64,000 bases of DNA from an uncultured Thermomicrobiales bacterium. GTDB taxonomy: Bacteria; Chloroflexota; Chloroflexia; Thermomicrobiales; UBA6265. The DNA is taken from positions 50,768-114,767 of the forward strand of contig CADCWG010000014.1 of NCBI GenBank assembly GCA_902806335.1. The letters run 5' to 3'. Position 1 is the stretch's first letter. Each line of letters begins with the position of its first letter. Of this stretch, positions 35,379-43,906 are shown one piece after another. Under the pieces are notes generated by a model. It was not told where the DNA came from. It saw nothing but the letters and a program-made list of their open reading frames with translations, and searched no databases. The position numbers and the translations under genes are program-made.

Positions 35379-37619
35379 GTGTTCGCGTTCCTCGGTCGCT
35401 TCTCGTATCGCTGGCGCTGGCCGGTCCTCGGCGCCTGGCTGCTGCTCTTCGTGGCGGCGATCCCGGCCCTGCTGCGGGTCGAGGAGCCGCTCAAGGTAGG
35501 GGGATTCTCGTCCCCGGACATCGAGGCGGCGCGGGCCCGCGCCCTGCTCGAGGAGAACCTGGATCTCGCACCGTCCCAGATGGTGGTGCTCTACCAGAGC
35601 ACGACCCTCCGCGCCGACGGCCCGGTGTTCCAGGACCGCGTGGCGGCGTCGCTCCAGGACGTGCGGGCGCTGCCCCTGGTCACCGATGTCCTGCTCCCGT
35701 CCGACGACCCGAGTCTGATCTCCCGCGACGGCACGGTCGCCTACGCCGTGGTCGGGCTCGACCGGCCGCCGGAAGAGGCGCAGCGGGAGGTCGAGGCCTT
35801 CGAGGCCGCGCTCCGACCCCAACCGGAACTCTCCACCATCGTCGCCGGGGCCCCGGCCTTCTACGCCGACATCGAGACGGTCAGCCAGCGCGACCTCCGC
35901 CGCGCCGAGCTGATCGCCTTCCCGTTCGCGCTCGTCGCGCTGCTGCTGGTCTTCGGCTCGGTCGTCGCGGCGCTGGTGCCGCTGGTCGTCGGCGGCCTCG
36001 GCGTGGCCGGGGTGCTGCTGACGACCTACTGGGTCGCCCACGTCACGGATCTCTCGATCTTCGTGCTCAACCTGGCGACGATGCTCGGCCTGGGCCTCGC
36101 CGTCGACTACTCGCTGTTCGTCACCAGCCGCTTCCGGGAGGAGCTGGAGCGACAGAACGGTGACGTGGCCGCGGCGGTGGAGCGGAGCATCGCCACCGCC
36201 GGGAAGGCCGTCTTCTTCTCCGGGCTGACGGTGCTGATCGGGCTGTCGGGGCTGACCTTTTTCTCCTTCATGTTCCTGCGCTCGGTCGGCGTGGCGGGGG
36301 TGATCGTCGTCGCCTTCTCGGCCCTGGCGGCGCTGACGTTGCTGCCGGCGACGCTCGGGATCATCGGGACGAACATCGACCGGCTCGGCTTCCACCCGTT
36401 CCGCCGCTTCCACCATGCCGGTCCGGCCGAGGACGGCTTCTGGGCGCGCCTCTCGCGGCGGGTGATGGCCCGCCCGTTCCGGGTCCTGGTGCCGACGCTG
36501 GCGGTGCTGGTCGTGCTCGGCGCGCCCTTCCTCAACGTGAACGTCTCGTCCCCCGATGGGCGGATCCTGCCGACCGACCTGCCGTCGCGGCAGGGGTTCG
36601 ACCTCCTGACCGAGGAGTACGGAGCCGGTGAGATCTCGCCCTTCCTGCTCGCGCTCCAGTCGCCCACCGAGATCACCTCCGACGCCAATCTCGGCGCCCT
36701 CTACGACCTCCAGCGGCGGCTGGCCGAGGATCCCCGCGTGGTCCGGGTCCAGAGCATCGTCTCCTACGGCCGAGACGTGCCGAAGGAGGAGGCGATCGAG
36801 CTCTATCGGACCCGGGTCGGCTTTGCCCGCCTCGGTGTCGACACCCGGCTCGGCCAGCTCGCGAGTGACCGGACCGCCGTCGTCCTCGCCTACACCCAGT
36901 TCCCGGCGAACGACGACCGGAACAAGGACCTGCTGCGGGAGATCCGAAGCTGGTCTCCCGGCGGCGATCTCACCCTGCTCACCGACGGCGGCACCGCCGA
37001 GATCGTCGACGTGGTCGACCGGATGTACGCCGACTTCCCCAAGGCAGTGGCGCTGATCCTGGTCGCGACGTACCTGGTGCTGCTGCTGCTCTTCCGGTCC
37101 GTGGTGCTGCCGCTGAAGGCGATCCTGATGAACACCCTCTCGATCCTGGCGTCCTACGGGGCGCTGGTCTGGGTCTTCCAGGAGGGCAACCTTAGCGGGC
37201 TGCTCCGCTTCACGCCCCAGGGGTTCGTCGAGGCGTCGCTGCCGGTGATCATGTTCTGCGTCCTCTTCGGGCTGAGCATGGACTACGAGGTCTTCCTGCT
37301 CTCCCGCGTCCGCGAGGAGTGGGACCGGACCGGGGACAACGAGCACAGCGTCGCGATCGGCCTGGAGCGCTCTGGCCGGATCATCACCAGCGCGGCGCTG
37401 ATCGTCGTCGTCGTCACCGCCTCGTTCGTCTCGGCCGACGTGATCATCATCAAGGCGCTCGGCCTGGGTATCGCGCTGGCCGTCTTCCTGGACGCGACCA
37501 TCGTCCGCGCCCTGCTGGTGCCGGCGACGATGCGCCTGCTGGGGAAGTGGAACTGGTGGATGCCCAAGCCGCTCGGGCGCCTGCTGCCGACCCGCTCGTT
37601 CGTGGAGGAGTCGATCTGA
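35379..37619 (+). CDS. MMPL/RND-family transporter
   Basis: A 746-aa integral membrane transporter of the RND superfamily, MMPL branch. The layout is TM1, a large extracytoplasmic loop (about 40-180), TM2-6, a second loop (about 390-545), TM8-12. Proton-relay motifs are seen in the paired TM4 and TM10 segments: LGLGLAVDYSLFVTSRFREEL and LFGLSMDYEVFLLSRVREEW, each with the conserved Asp-Tyr. Members export lipids, lipopeptides or hydrophobic drugs, driven by protons. The start is GTG 35379 with GGAGG 4 nt upstream. The secreted lipocalin-like gene follows after 2 nt, so the two may handle the same lipid or hydrophobic ligand (inferred). Confidence 0.94.
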   Translation: MFAFLGRFSYRWRWPVLGAWLLLFVAAIPALLRVEEPLKVGGFSSPDIEAARARALLEENLDLAPSQMVVLYQSTTLRADGPVFQDRVAASLQDVRALPLVTDVLLPSDDPSLISRDGTVAYAVVGLDRPPEEAQREVEAFEAALRPQPELSTIVAGAPAFYADIETVSQRDLRRAELIAFPFALVALLLVFGSVVAALVPLVVGGLGVAGVLLTTYWVAHVTDLSIFVLNLATMLGLGLAVDYSLFVTSRFREELERQNGDVAAAVERSIATAGKAVFFSGLTVLIGLSGLTFFSFMFLRSVGVAGVIVVAFSALAALTLLPATLGIIGTNIDRLGFHPFRRFHHAGPAEDGFWARLSRRVMARPFRVLVPTLAVLVVLGAPFLNVNVSSPDGRILPTDLPSRQGFDLLTEEYGAGEISPFLLALQSPTEITSDANLGALYDLQRRLAEDPRVVRVQSIVSYGRDVPKEEAIELYRTRVGFARLGVDTRLGQLASDRTAVVLAYTQFPANDDRNKDLLREIRSWSPGGDLTLLTDGGTAEIVDVVDRMYADFPKAVALILVATYLVLLLLFRSVVLPLKAILMNTLSILASYGALVWVFQEGNLSGLLRFTPQGFVEASLPVIMFCVLFGLSMDYEVFLLSRVREEWDRTGDNEHSVAIGLERSGRIITSAALIVVVVTASFVSADVIIIKALGLGIALAVFLDATIVRALLVPATMRLLGKWNWWMPKPLGRLLPTRSFVEESI

Positions 37620-37621
37620 CC

Positions 37622-38737
37622 GTGCTCGCCATTCCCCGCCGGCTCCCCGCCGTGTCCCGTCCGATCGCCGCCGCCGTCGCGGCGGTGCTCGCCGTCCAGG
37701 TCGCCCTGGGCGCCGTCGCGGCGCAGGAGGCGAGCCCGGTCGCCTCCCCCTATGTCGAGCCTCCTCCGGGTGTCAACGATGCGCCGGTCCCGGTCGAGTT
37801 TCCGCGCGACGACGGGCCGCACGACGCGGCCATCGAATGGTGGTACTACACCGGGCACCTCTTCACGGCGGACGGCTCCCGGTTCGGGTTCGAGCAGGTC
37901 GTGTTCAAGGGGCAGTCCACTGGCCTGACCGGCTACGCGTCCCACGTCGCGATCACCGACGCGGCGGCCGAACGGTTCAGCTACGACCAGAAGCTGGTCG
38001 GCGAGGCCGGGGTCTCGACCGCCGCGGTGGGGTTCGACCTCAACGTGGGCGGCTGGCTGATGCGCGGCGCCAACGGCGACGACCGCCTCCGCGCCGACGT
38101 GGGCGACTACGCGTACGCCCTTGCGCTCACGGCCGAGAAGCCGGCGACGCTCCACGACGGGGACGGGTTCATCGACTACGGCAACGGGCAGGGGTCCTAC
38201 TATTACTCGCGGACCCGGATGGCGGTCGACGGCACGCTGGTCGTGGCCGGCCAGTCGCTCGCGGTGACGGGCGAGGCCTGGATGGACCACCAGTGGGGCG
38301 ACTTCGACACCTTCGCCGAGGGCGGCTGGGACTGGTTCTCGGTGCAGCTCGACGACGGCACCGACCTGATGCTCTACCTGATCAACGCGCCGGACGGCAC
38401 GCCGGTGATCCTCGACGGTTCGCTGGTCGACCGCGATGGGTCGCTGACGATCCTCGACGGGCCCGACTTCAGCGTTGAGCCGACCACGAACTGGACCAGC
38501 CCGGAGACCGGCGTGACCTACCCATCGGGCTGGGAGATCGCGCTGCCCGACGAGGACCTCGCCCTGACCCTCACGCCGACCGTGGCCGACCAGGAGCTCG
38601 ACACCACCCGGACGACCGGGGTGATCTACTGGGAAGGTGAGGTGACCGTCGAGGGGGTCCGGGCCGGGGAGCCGGTGGGTGGGCTCGGCTACGTCGAGCT
38701 GACCGGCTACGCCGAGCGGACGCGCGGCGGCGAATAG
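37622..38737 (+). CDS. secreted lipocalin-like protein (AttH/CrtC family)
   Basis: A 371-aa protein from GTG 37622, 2 nt after the transporter stop, with GGAGGAG 11 nt upstream. The signal peptide spans residues ~1-33 (AAAVAAVLAVQVALGAVAAQ). The two-lobed AttH/carotenoid-hydratase lipocalin follows: AIEWWYYTGHLFT, GFEQVVFKG, then the hallmark SLAVTGEAWMDHQWGDF and a second barrel ending YWEGEVTVEG. CrtC-like members add water to carotenoids; AttH-like members are exported and uncharacterised. Coupling to an MMPL exporter favours lipid binding or transfer outside the membrane over a cytoplasmic carotenoid role. Confidence 0.88.
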   Translation: MLAIPRRLPAVSRPIAAAVAAVLAVQVALGAVAAQEASPVASPYVEPPPGVNDAPVPVEFPRDDGPHDAAIEWWYYTGHLFTADGSRFGFEQVVFKGQSTGLTGYASHVAITDAAAERFSYDQKLVGEAGVSTAAVGFDLNVGGWLMRGANGDDRLRADVGDYAYALALTAEKPATLHDGDGFIDYGNGQGSYYYSRTRMAVDGTLVVAGQSLAVTGEAWMDHQWGDFDTFAEGGWDWFSVQLDDGTDLMLYLINAPDGTPVILDGSLVDRDGSLTILDGPDFSVEPTTNWTSPETGVTYPSGWEIALPDEDLALTLTPTVADQELDTTRTTGVIYWEGEVTVEGVRAGEPVGGLGYVELTGYAERTRGGE

Positions 38738-39021
38738 GGGTTCGGTGACCCCATAGCGGCCGATACGGCGGGCGTTCCGGCCAACCGGCGTCGTCGTGGG
38801 TTGAGGTTGGACTGCCCCGTGTCGGGTGGTGCGGAGATGCGGGACGCGCGGACGACGAGCCTGCCGAATCGCCGCGTGGTATGGCGCGGGCCCTGTGACC
38901 CGGCCCGGTCCATGAGCATAGGGGCCGCGCGATCCCCGTCTTGGGCATAGCCCGTGCTGGGCCGCCCCCGATGCCGCCCATCGCTGCTGCCCCACCGTCA
39001 CGCGCCTCGAAGGAGTCTCCC

Positions 39022-40182
39022 GTGCCCGACCTGCCGCCGATCCCGGGGCTCGACGTCGCCCGCGCCAAGCGCTACAGCCGGATTCGGCTCGGCCTCTTCC
39101 TGGGCGGGACGGCCCTCTCCGCCACGCAGACGGCCTGGTTCGCCCTCAGCGGGCGGTCGGCGCGCCTGCGGTCCGCCGTCGAGGCCGTGGTCCCCGACCC
39201 TCGGCTCCGGACCCCGGCCTACATCGCGGCCACCGGAGGCCTGTCGTGGCTGGCGGGTCTGCCCCTCGGCTACGCCGGTTCCTACCGGGTCGAGCGCGCC
39301 TACGGCCTGACGAAGCAGGCGCCGTCGGCCTGGCTGGCCGACTCCCTGAAGGGGCTCGCCCTGGGGACCGTGCTCCAGGCAGGGCTCGTCTCCGGGGCCT
39401 ACGCGGTGATCCGGCGCCGGCCGAACGATTGGTGGCTGGTGCTCGCCGGCGGCACCGTCCCGCTGGCGGTGGCGGCGAGCACCCTGGCGCCGGTGCTGAT
39501 CGCGCCGCTCTTCAACCGGTTCGAGCCACTGCGCGACGAGGACCTGGCCACGCGGGTGAAGGCGCTCGCCGACAAGGCCGGCGTGCCGATCGCCGACGTC
39601 TACCAGATGGACATGAGCCGGCAGACCGAGAAGGCGAACGCGTTCTTCACGGGGCTCGGCACTACCAAGCGGATCGTGCTCGGCGACACGCTGATCTCGC
39701 GCTTCGCCCCGGAAGAGATCGACGGCGTCGTCGCCCACGAGCTCGGCCACCAGGTCCACGGCGATATCTGGCGCTTCGTCGGCCTCGGCGGCGCGATGGG
39801 CTTCGCCGGTGCCTGGGCGATGTCCCGCCTCACGCCGCCGCTGGTCAGGCGGACGGCCACGCGGACCGGCGTGCGGGAGCTGGGCGACGTCGCCAGCCTG
39901 CCGATCCTCTCCCTGGTCGGAACGGTCGTCGGGTTCGTCGCCGCGCCGATCTCGGCCGCGTTCAGCCGGGCGGTCGAGCGGCGAACCGACCGCTTCGCGA
40001 TGGAGTTGACCGGCCGGGGACGGGTCTACGCGGCGGCGATGGGCCGGCTCGCCGCCCAGAACCTGGCCGACCCGGACCCTCCCCGCCTGGTGACCTTCTT
40101 CCTTGGCAGCCACCCGCCGATCGCCGAGCGGATCGCCGCCGCGGAGGCGTTCGACCGCCGGCGCGCCGTGTCGGGGGCCTGA
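39022..40182 (+). CDS. M48 family membrane metalloprotease (Ste24/CAAX protease 1-like)
   Basis: A 386-aa zinc protease with several membrane helices. Seen: an N-terminal signal-like helix (FLGGTALSATQTAWFAL), LAGLPLGYAGSYRVERAYGL, NRFEPL, DMSRQTEKANAFFTGLGTTK, zinc motif HELGH at residues 239-243, and the downstream Glu ligand in SRAVERRTDRFA. These are Ste24-type features (FEPL and KANA motifs). The start is GTG 39022 with AAGGAG 6 nt upstream. In bacteria such enzymes take part in membrane protein quality control. The 284-bp gap before it shows no strong promoter. Confidence 0.93.
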   Translation: MPDLPPIPGLDVARAKRYSRIRLGLFLGGTALSATQTAWFALSGRSARLRSAVEAVVPDPRLRTPAYIAATGGLSWLAGLPLGYAGSYRVERAYGLTKQAPSAWLADSLKGLALGTVLQAGLVSGAYAVIRRRPNDWWLVLAGGTVPLAVAASTLAPVLIAPLFNRFEPLRDEDLATRVKALADKAGVPIADVYQMDMSRQTEKANAFFTGLGTTKRIVLGDTLISRFAPEEIDGVVAHELGHQVHGDIWRFVGLGGAMGFAGAWAMSRLTPPLVRRTATRTGVRELGDVASLPILSLVGTVVGFVAAPISAAFSRAVERRTDRFAMELTGRGRVYAAAMGRLAAQNLADPDPPRLVTFFLGSHPPIAERIAAAEAFDRRRAVSGA

Positions 40183-40552
40183 TCAGGGGACCGGAGGGAG
40201 CGGCGCGGGAGACGCCCCCTCCCGGTGCCGGGCACCGAACGGCCGGACCCGGGCCGAGGCGGAACGGGGTGTTCCCGCGTCAAGCTTTGCGCTAAACTCA
40301 GCGTCCCGAGCGTCGCCGGCCGGCGACGCGCGACCGTCAGAAACGACCGACGAACGCATGCTCTGGCTGGCCCCTGTGCGGGGGGCTGGTCGCCTCCGCG
40401 TGGGACGAACGCGCCCACCGGACGAGTCCGTCCGTGGCAGACCGGCCCGCTGGCCGGGAGCCCGGCGGTGGGCGTGGCGGTCTCGGCGGACGGTCGAGAT
40501 CGGGACATCGCCCCGGTGGCTCCGGGGCCGAAGGCTGGGACAGGGGGAGTGG
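40183..40552. other. 370-bp space with no gene
   Basis: No RNA, repeat or coding pattern is recognised. The only AT-richer stretch is near 40280-40300 (CAAGCTTTGCGCTAAACTC), which could hold a -10 (TAAACT) for the following gene, but no matching -35 is seen. Confidence 0.35.
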
Positions 40553-40954
40553 GTGGACGTCAGGACAGTGTTGTCCGACCAGTTAGTCAGCGTGCGCTGG
40601 GCGTGGCGCAGCGGGGAGGCCCCGCCGTTCCAACTCGACCCAAGGGGGCAGGGGATGGGGGGCTTCGCCGACAGAGTGGCCGAGGACGCGTTCGTCTGGC
40701 GTCAGGGCCGCTCTGAGGTCTCCCTCGAGCGCGACGGGAGCACCTGGCGGGTGGTCTACACGTCCAATGGTCGGCTGCTCGGTCCGCGTCAGGTGCTCCA
40801 TGAGGCGCGGCACCGCCGCGCCAACCACGCGGCCTGGGACGTGATGGCGCGCGTGATCCGCGCCTCGCGGGACGAGGAGGAGGGCCTCCGGGTCGCGACG
40901 CGGGCGGCTCAGTGGATGCGGGAGATCGGCATCCCTGACGAGACCGACGACTGA
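40553..40954 (+). CDS. 133-aa hypothetical protein
   Basis: A small soluble protein starting at GTG 40553, close behind a GGGGGAG. The first half is beta-like (VLSDQLVSVRWAWR, VWRQGRSEVSLERDGSTWRVVY), the second half helical (HEARHRRANHAAWDVMARVIRA). Its stop overlaps the likely CTG start of the GNAT gene. No family is recognised; the regular codon-position composition and the gene overlap are the main support. Confidence 0.55.
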   Translation: MDVRTVLSDQLVSVRWAWRSGEAPPFQLDPRGQGMGGFADRVAEDAFVWRQGRSEVSLERDGSTWRVVYTSNGRLLGPRQVLHEARHRRANHAAWDVMARVIRASRDEEEGLRVATRAAQWMREIGIPDETDD

Positions 40955-41421
40955 CCGCTTCGAGTCCCGGCCCCGGTCGCCCCTACGCGCGGCGACCGGC
41001 CACCGAGGCCGACCGACAGTTCCTCTGGGACCTACACGTCGCCGCGATGGGGGACCTCGTCGCGGCGACCTGGGGCTGGGACCCGGAGGACCAGCGACGG
41101 CGCTTCGACGCCGCCTTCGCGCCCGAGCAGTCCCTGATAGTGGTCGCCGACGGCAGCGATGTCGGCGTGCTCACGGTGGTCCGGCGTCCCGCCGAGGTCT
41201 GGCTCGACCTCGTCGAGTTGCTGCCCGCCTACCAGGGCCGGGGGCTCGGCACGGCGATCGTGCGGGACGTCGTCGCAGACGCCCACCGGGACGGGTTGCC
41301 GGTCGCGCTCCAGGTGCTCAAGAACAACCCGGCCCGCCGGCTCTACGCTCGCCTCGGCTTCCAGGTGGAGGGGGAAACCCCGACCCACCTTCGGATGAGA
41401 TTGGACGTCGCGCGCGGCTGA
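40951..41421 (+). CDS. GNAT family N-acetyltransferase
   Basis: A 156-aa acetyltransferase. The fold needs residues before the first ATG (41047): the upstream frame encodes RPATEADRQFLWDLHVAAMGDL followed by VAATWGWD, the usual first strand and helix of this GNAT subgroup. The acetyl-CoA loop is YQGRGLGTAIV, and the end is NPARRLYARLGFQVEGE. In this frame a stop lies at 40936-40938 and no ATG, GTG or TTG occurs, so CTG 40951 is the best start; it overlaps the previous stop as CTGA, like other coupled junctions in this window. The substrate is unknown. Confidence 0.82.
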   Translation: MTASSPGPGRPYARRPATEADRQFLWDLHVAAMGDLVAATWGWDPEDQRRRFDAAFAPEQSLIVVADGSDVGVLTVVRRPAEVWLDLVELLPAYQGRGLGTAIVRDVVADAHRDGLPVALQVLKNNPARRLYARLGFQVEGETPTHLRMRLDVARG

Positions 41422-41487
41422 GCGCCCGGCTCGCCGGTCGTGCCTCGTCCGGATAGGACCCGATCCGGCCCGGGAGAGACGCGCGCG

Positions 41488-42432
41488 ATGCCCGAACTGC
41501 CCGAGGTCGAGACTGCCCGTCGGATCGTCGAGCGGGAGCTGACCGGCCGACGCATCGTCGCGCTCGACCTGCGCCTGCCGAAGCTGCTGCGCTCGTCCCC
41601 GCTGCCGACCCTCGACCCGCTGCTCGGCCGTCGGGTCGACGGTGCGCGGCGCCGGGCCAAGGTGCTCGTGCTCGACTTCGGCGGCGACCTGAGCCTCCTC
41701 GTCCACCTCAAGCTCGCCGGGCAGATCGCGGTCCACGCGCCGGATGGCACCCGGCACGCGGCGGGGCACCCCGTCCCGGCACCGGACGGGCCCTACCCGC
41801 ACAAGACGACGCACCTGATCGTGACGGCGGACGACGGCCGGATCCTCTACCTGAGCGACGTCCGTCAGTTCGGCTGGCTGCGACTGCTGCCCACCGAGGA
41901 CGTCGCGGCGACGCTCGACGGGTTCGGGTTCGGCCCGGAGGCGGTGGGAGAGCCGACCGTCACCGCCGAGCAGCTCGGAGGGCGCCTCGCCCGCCGAACG
42001 ATCCCACTCAAGCTGGCGCTGCTCGACCAGGGCGTCCTCGCCGGGCTCGGCAACATCTACGTCGACGAGGCGCTCCACCGGGCGCGGCTCCACCCCGCCC
42101 GTCCCGCCAACGGCCTCTCGTCCACCGAACTGGCGCGGCTCGCGGAGGCGATCCCCTGGGCCCTCGAACGGGGCATCGAGCAGGGCGGGGCGACCATCAT
42201 CAACAACCGCGCCTACCCCCGGGACGGTTTCCCCCAGGTCCACGGCCGGCGCGACGAGCCCTGCCCCGGCTGCGGCGGCGAGATCCTCAAGACCCGGGTC
42301 GGGGCCCGCGGCACCTACCTCTGCGTCGCCTGCCAGCCCACGCCGCCCGGCTGGGTCGCGGCCGACGCCCGTGCCCCCCGGCGCGCGGCACGTCCCGCCG
42401 CCGATGATGATGGTCCGGCCGAGGACCGGTAG
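41488..42432 (+). CDS. mutM: formamidopyrimidine-DNA glycosylase
   Basis: Fpg/MutM, 314 aa, which removes 8-oxoguanine and ring-opened purines and nicks the abasic site. ATG 41488 gives the processed N-terminus PELPEVET, with Pro as catalytic nucleophile and the essential Glu. Also seen: the Lys in LKLAGQ, the H2TH segment LLDQGVLAGLGNIYVDEALH, and the zinc finger CPGCGGEILKTR...CVACQ at the end. A ~35-residue Ala/Arg/Asp tail follows the finger. An ATG at 41440 would hide the Pro nucleophile and is rejected. Confidence 0.96.
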   Translation: MPELPEVETARRIVERELTGRRIVALDLRLPKLLRSSPLPTLDPLLGRRVDGARRRAKVLVLDFGGDLSLLVHLKLAGQIAVHAPDGTRHAAGHPVPAPDGPYPHKTTHLIVTADDGRILYLSDVRQFGWLRLLPTEDVAATLDGFGFGPEAVGEPTVTAEQLGGRLARRTIPLKLALLDQGVLAGLGNIYVDEALHRARLHPARPANGLSSTELARLAEAIPWALERGIEQGGATIINNRAYPRDGFPQVHGRRDEPCPGCGGEILKTRVGARGTYLCVACQPTPPGWVAADARAPRRAARPAADDDGPAEDR

Positions 42433-42446
42433 CCGGCCGAGGGGCC

Positions 42447-42598
42447 GATCCGGGGGCCGTGTGATCACCGGAAGCGTCGACCGGCGGGCCCGCGACCGAC
42501 TTCCGCCGGCATCGGGCCCGCCCGGGGCTTGCCCCGGGCGGGCCCGGGCGTCGGCGCGGCTCCAGTACCTCCACCGAATGGCCCGACCCCGAATGACC
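42447..42598 (-). repeat. dispersed ~150-bp repeat, copy D
   Basis: On the plus strand GATCACCGGAAGCGTCG then CCGGCGGGCCCGCGACCG lines up with copy A (GATCGCCGGCGCTTCGG, CCGGCGGGATCGCGGCCG), followed by GGGGCTTGCCCCGGGCGGGC (copy A: GGGGCTCGGCCCCGGGCGGG) and the ACCTCCACCGAATGG end. Lies after mutM in the convergent space before the second M42 gene. Confidence 0.6.
42513..42546. terminator. 16-bp perfect hairpin inside repeat copy D
   Basis: Arms 42513-42528 and 42531-42546 are exact complements around a TT loop. It lies between convergent genes (mutM and M42), so the repeat may double as a bidirectional terminator. Confidence 0.5.
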
Positions 42599-42730
42599 GA
42601 GGGCGGACCGTTCCGGTTCGGAACGCGCTTTCTCCGCCCGCCGCCAACCCGGGGCGTCAGCTTCCGTACGAGGGCCGGTCCGCCGCGCGGAGTGGACGTA
42701 GGTCGGTCGTGCCGTCCCTGGACGGGGACG

Positions 42731-43789
42731 TCACGGGCGGAAGTCGGTGTCCGCCGTGACGGTGGAGACGAACGCCGCGATCAGGCGGGCGGCCTGCTCG
42801 AGGTCGCGGAGGCTGACGACCTCGTTCGGCGAGTGCATGTAGCGGTTGGGGATGGAGACCAACCCGGTCGCGGTGCCGGCGGCGGTTCGGATCATCGCGT
42901 CGGCGTCGGTGCCGCTCGCGCGGGCCGCCCCCTGGACCGGACAGTCGATCCCCAGCCGACCCGCCGCGTCGCGCAGGCCGGCGAACACCACCGGGTTGAT
43001 CGAGGCGCCCCGGGAGAGGACCGGGCCGCCGCCGAGCGCCACCTCGCCGTCCGACTTCTTGTCGGCGCCGGGGTAGTCGGTGGCGTGGGTGACGTCGATC
43101 GCGATCGCCACGGTGGGAGCGACCCGGAAGGTGGCCGTGTAGGCGCCGGCGAACGACACCTCCTCCTGCGTCGCGGCGAGGGCCCAGACCTCGGCCGCCG
43201 GGCGCTCGGCCGCGAGGAGACGCGCCGCTTCGAGGGCGACGAACGCGCCGACGCGGTTGTCCATGCTGCGCGCGACGCAGAGGTCATCGGTGAGTTGCAG
43301 GAACGGCGCGTCGATCACGGCGGGGTCCCCGACCGCCACCCGTCGCCGGGCGTCGTCGCGGTCGCTCGCCCCGATGTCGATCCAGAGGTCGCGCGTCGAG
43401 AGCGGCCGCTTCGGCTCCTCGCGGCGGATCAGGTGGGCGGCCTTGCGGCCGACCACGCCGCGGACGTCGCCGCCGGCGGCCGCGATCCGGACCCGCTGGC
43501 CGACGGCCACCGGGTCGTCCCAGCCCCCGATCTGGTCGAACCAGAGGTAGCCGGTCTCGTCGATGTGGGTGACGAGGAATCCGATCTCGTCGATGTGGCC
43601 CTCGATCAGGACGCGCGGCCCGCCCGGAGTGCCGACCCGGGCGAAGGCGTTGCCGATCACGTCCCGGGTGACCTCGTCGGCGAAGGTCTCGGCTTCGGCC
43701 CGCCAGACGGCGGCGGGCGCCTGCTCGTACCCCGAAGGGCCCGGGGCATCGAGCAGCCGGCGGAGGAAGTCGAGGGCACGCGGTTCCAC
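42731..43789 (-). CDS. M42 family aminopeptidase (second copy)
   Basis: A 352-aa M42 metallo-peptidase. Ligands and catalysts: EGHIDEIG, RSMDNRVG, ATQEEVSF, IDVTHATD and RYMHSPNE. It differs from the copy at 18729-19778 by an inserted loop (DLWIDIGASDRDDARRR) and a KKSDGEVALGGGPVLSRG stretch, which is the commoner bacterial subtype; the two are old paralogues. The start is GTG 43789 with AAAGG 8 nt upstream. It is convergent with mutM, and no partner genes are obvious. Confidence 0.94.
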   Translation of the reverse strand: MEPRALDFLRRLLDAPGPSGYEQAPAAVWRAEAETFADEVTRDVIGNAFARVGTPGGPRVLIEGHIDEIGFLVTHIDETGYLWFDQIGGWDDPVAVGQRVRIAAAGGDVRGVVGRKAAHLIRREEPKRPLSTRDLWIDIGASDRDDARRRVAVGDPAVIDAPFLQLTDDLCVARSMDNRVGAFVALEAARLLAAERPAAEVWALAATQEEVSFAGAYTATFRVAPTVAIAIDVTHATDYPGADKKSDGEVALGGGPVLSRGASINPVVFAGLRDAAGRLGIDCPVQGAARASGTDADAMIRTAAGTATGLVSIPNRYMHSPNEVVSLRDLEQAARLIAAFVSTVTADTDFRP

Positions 43790-43906
43790 GGAGCGGACCT
43801 TTCGTGTCTGCGCGATGGTCAGGGCCGAGATCGGGGACCGGGGTCGCCGCGGCTCAAGCCGCCGAGGACGAGGCGGGTGGCCGCGCCGGGGATGGCGGAC
43901 GGGGGA

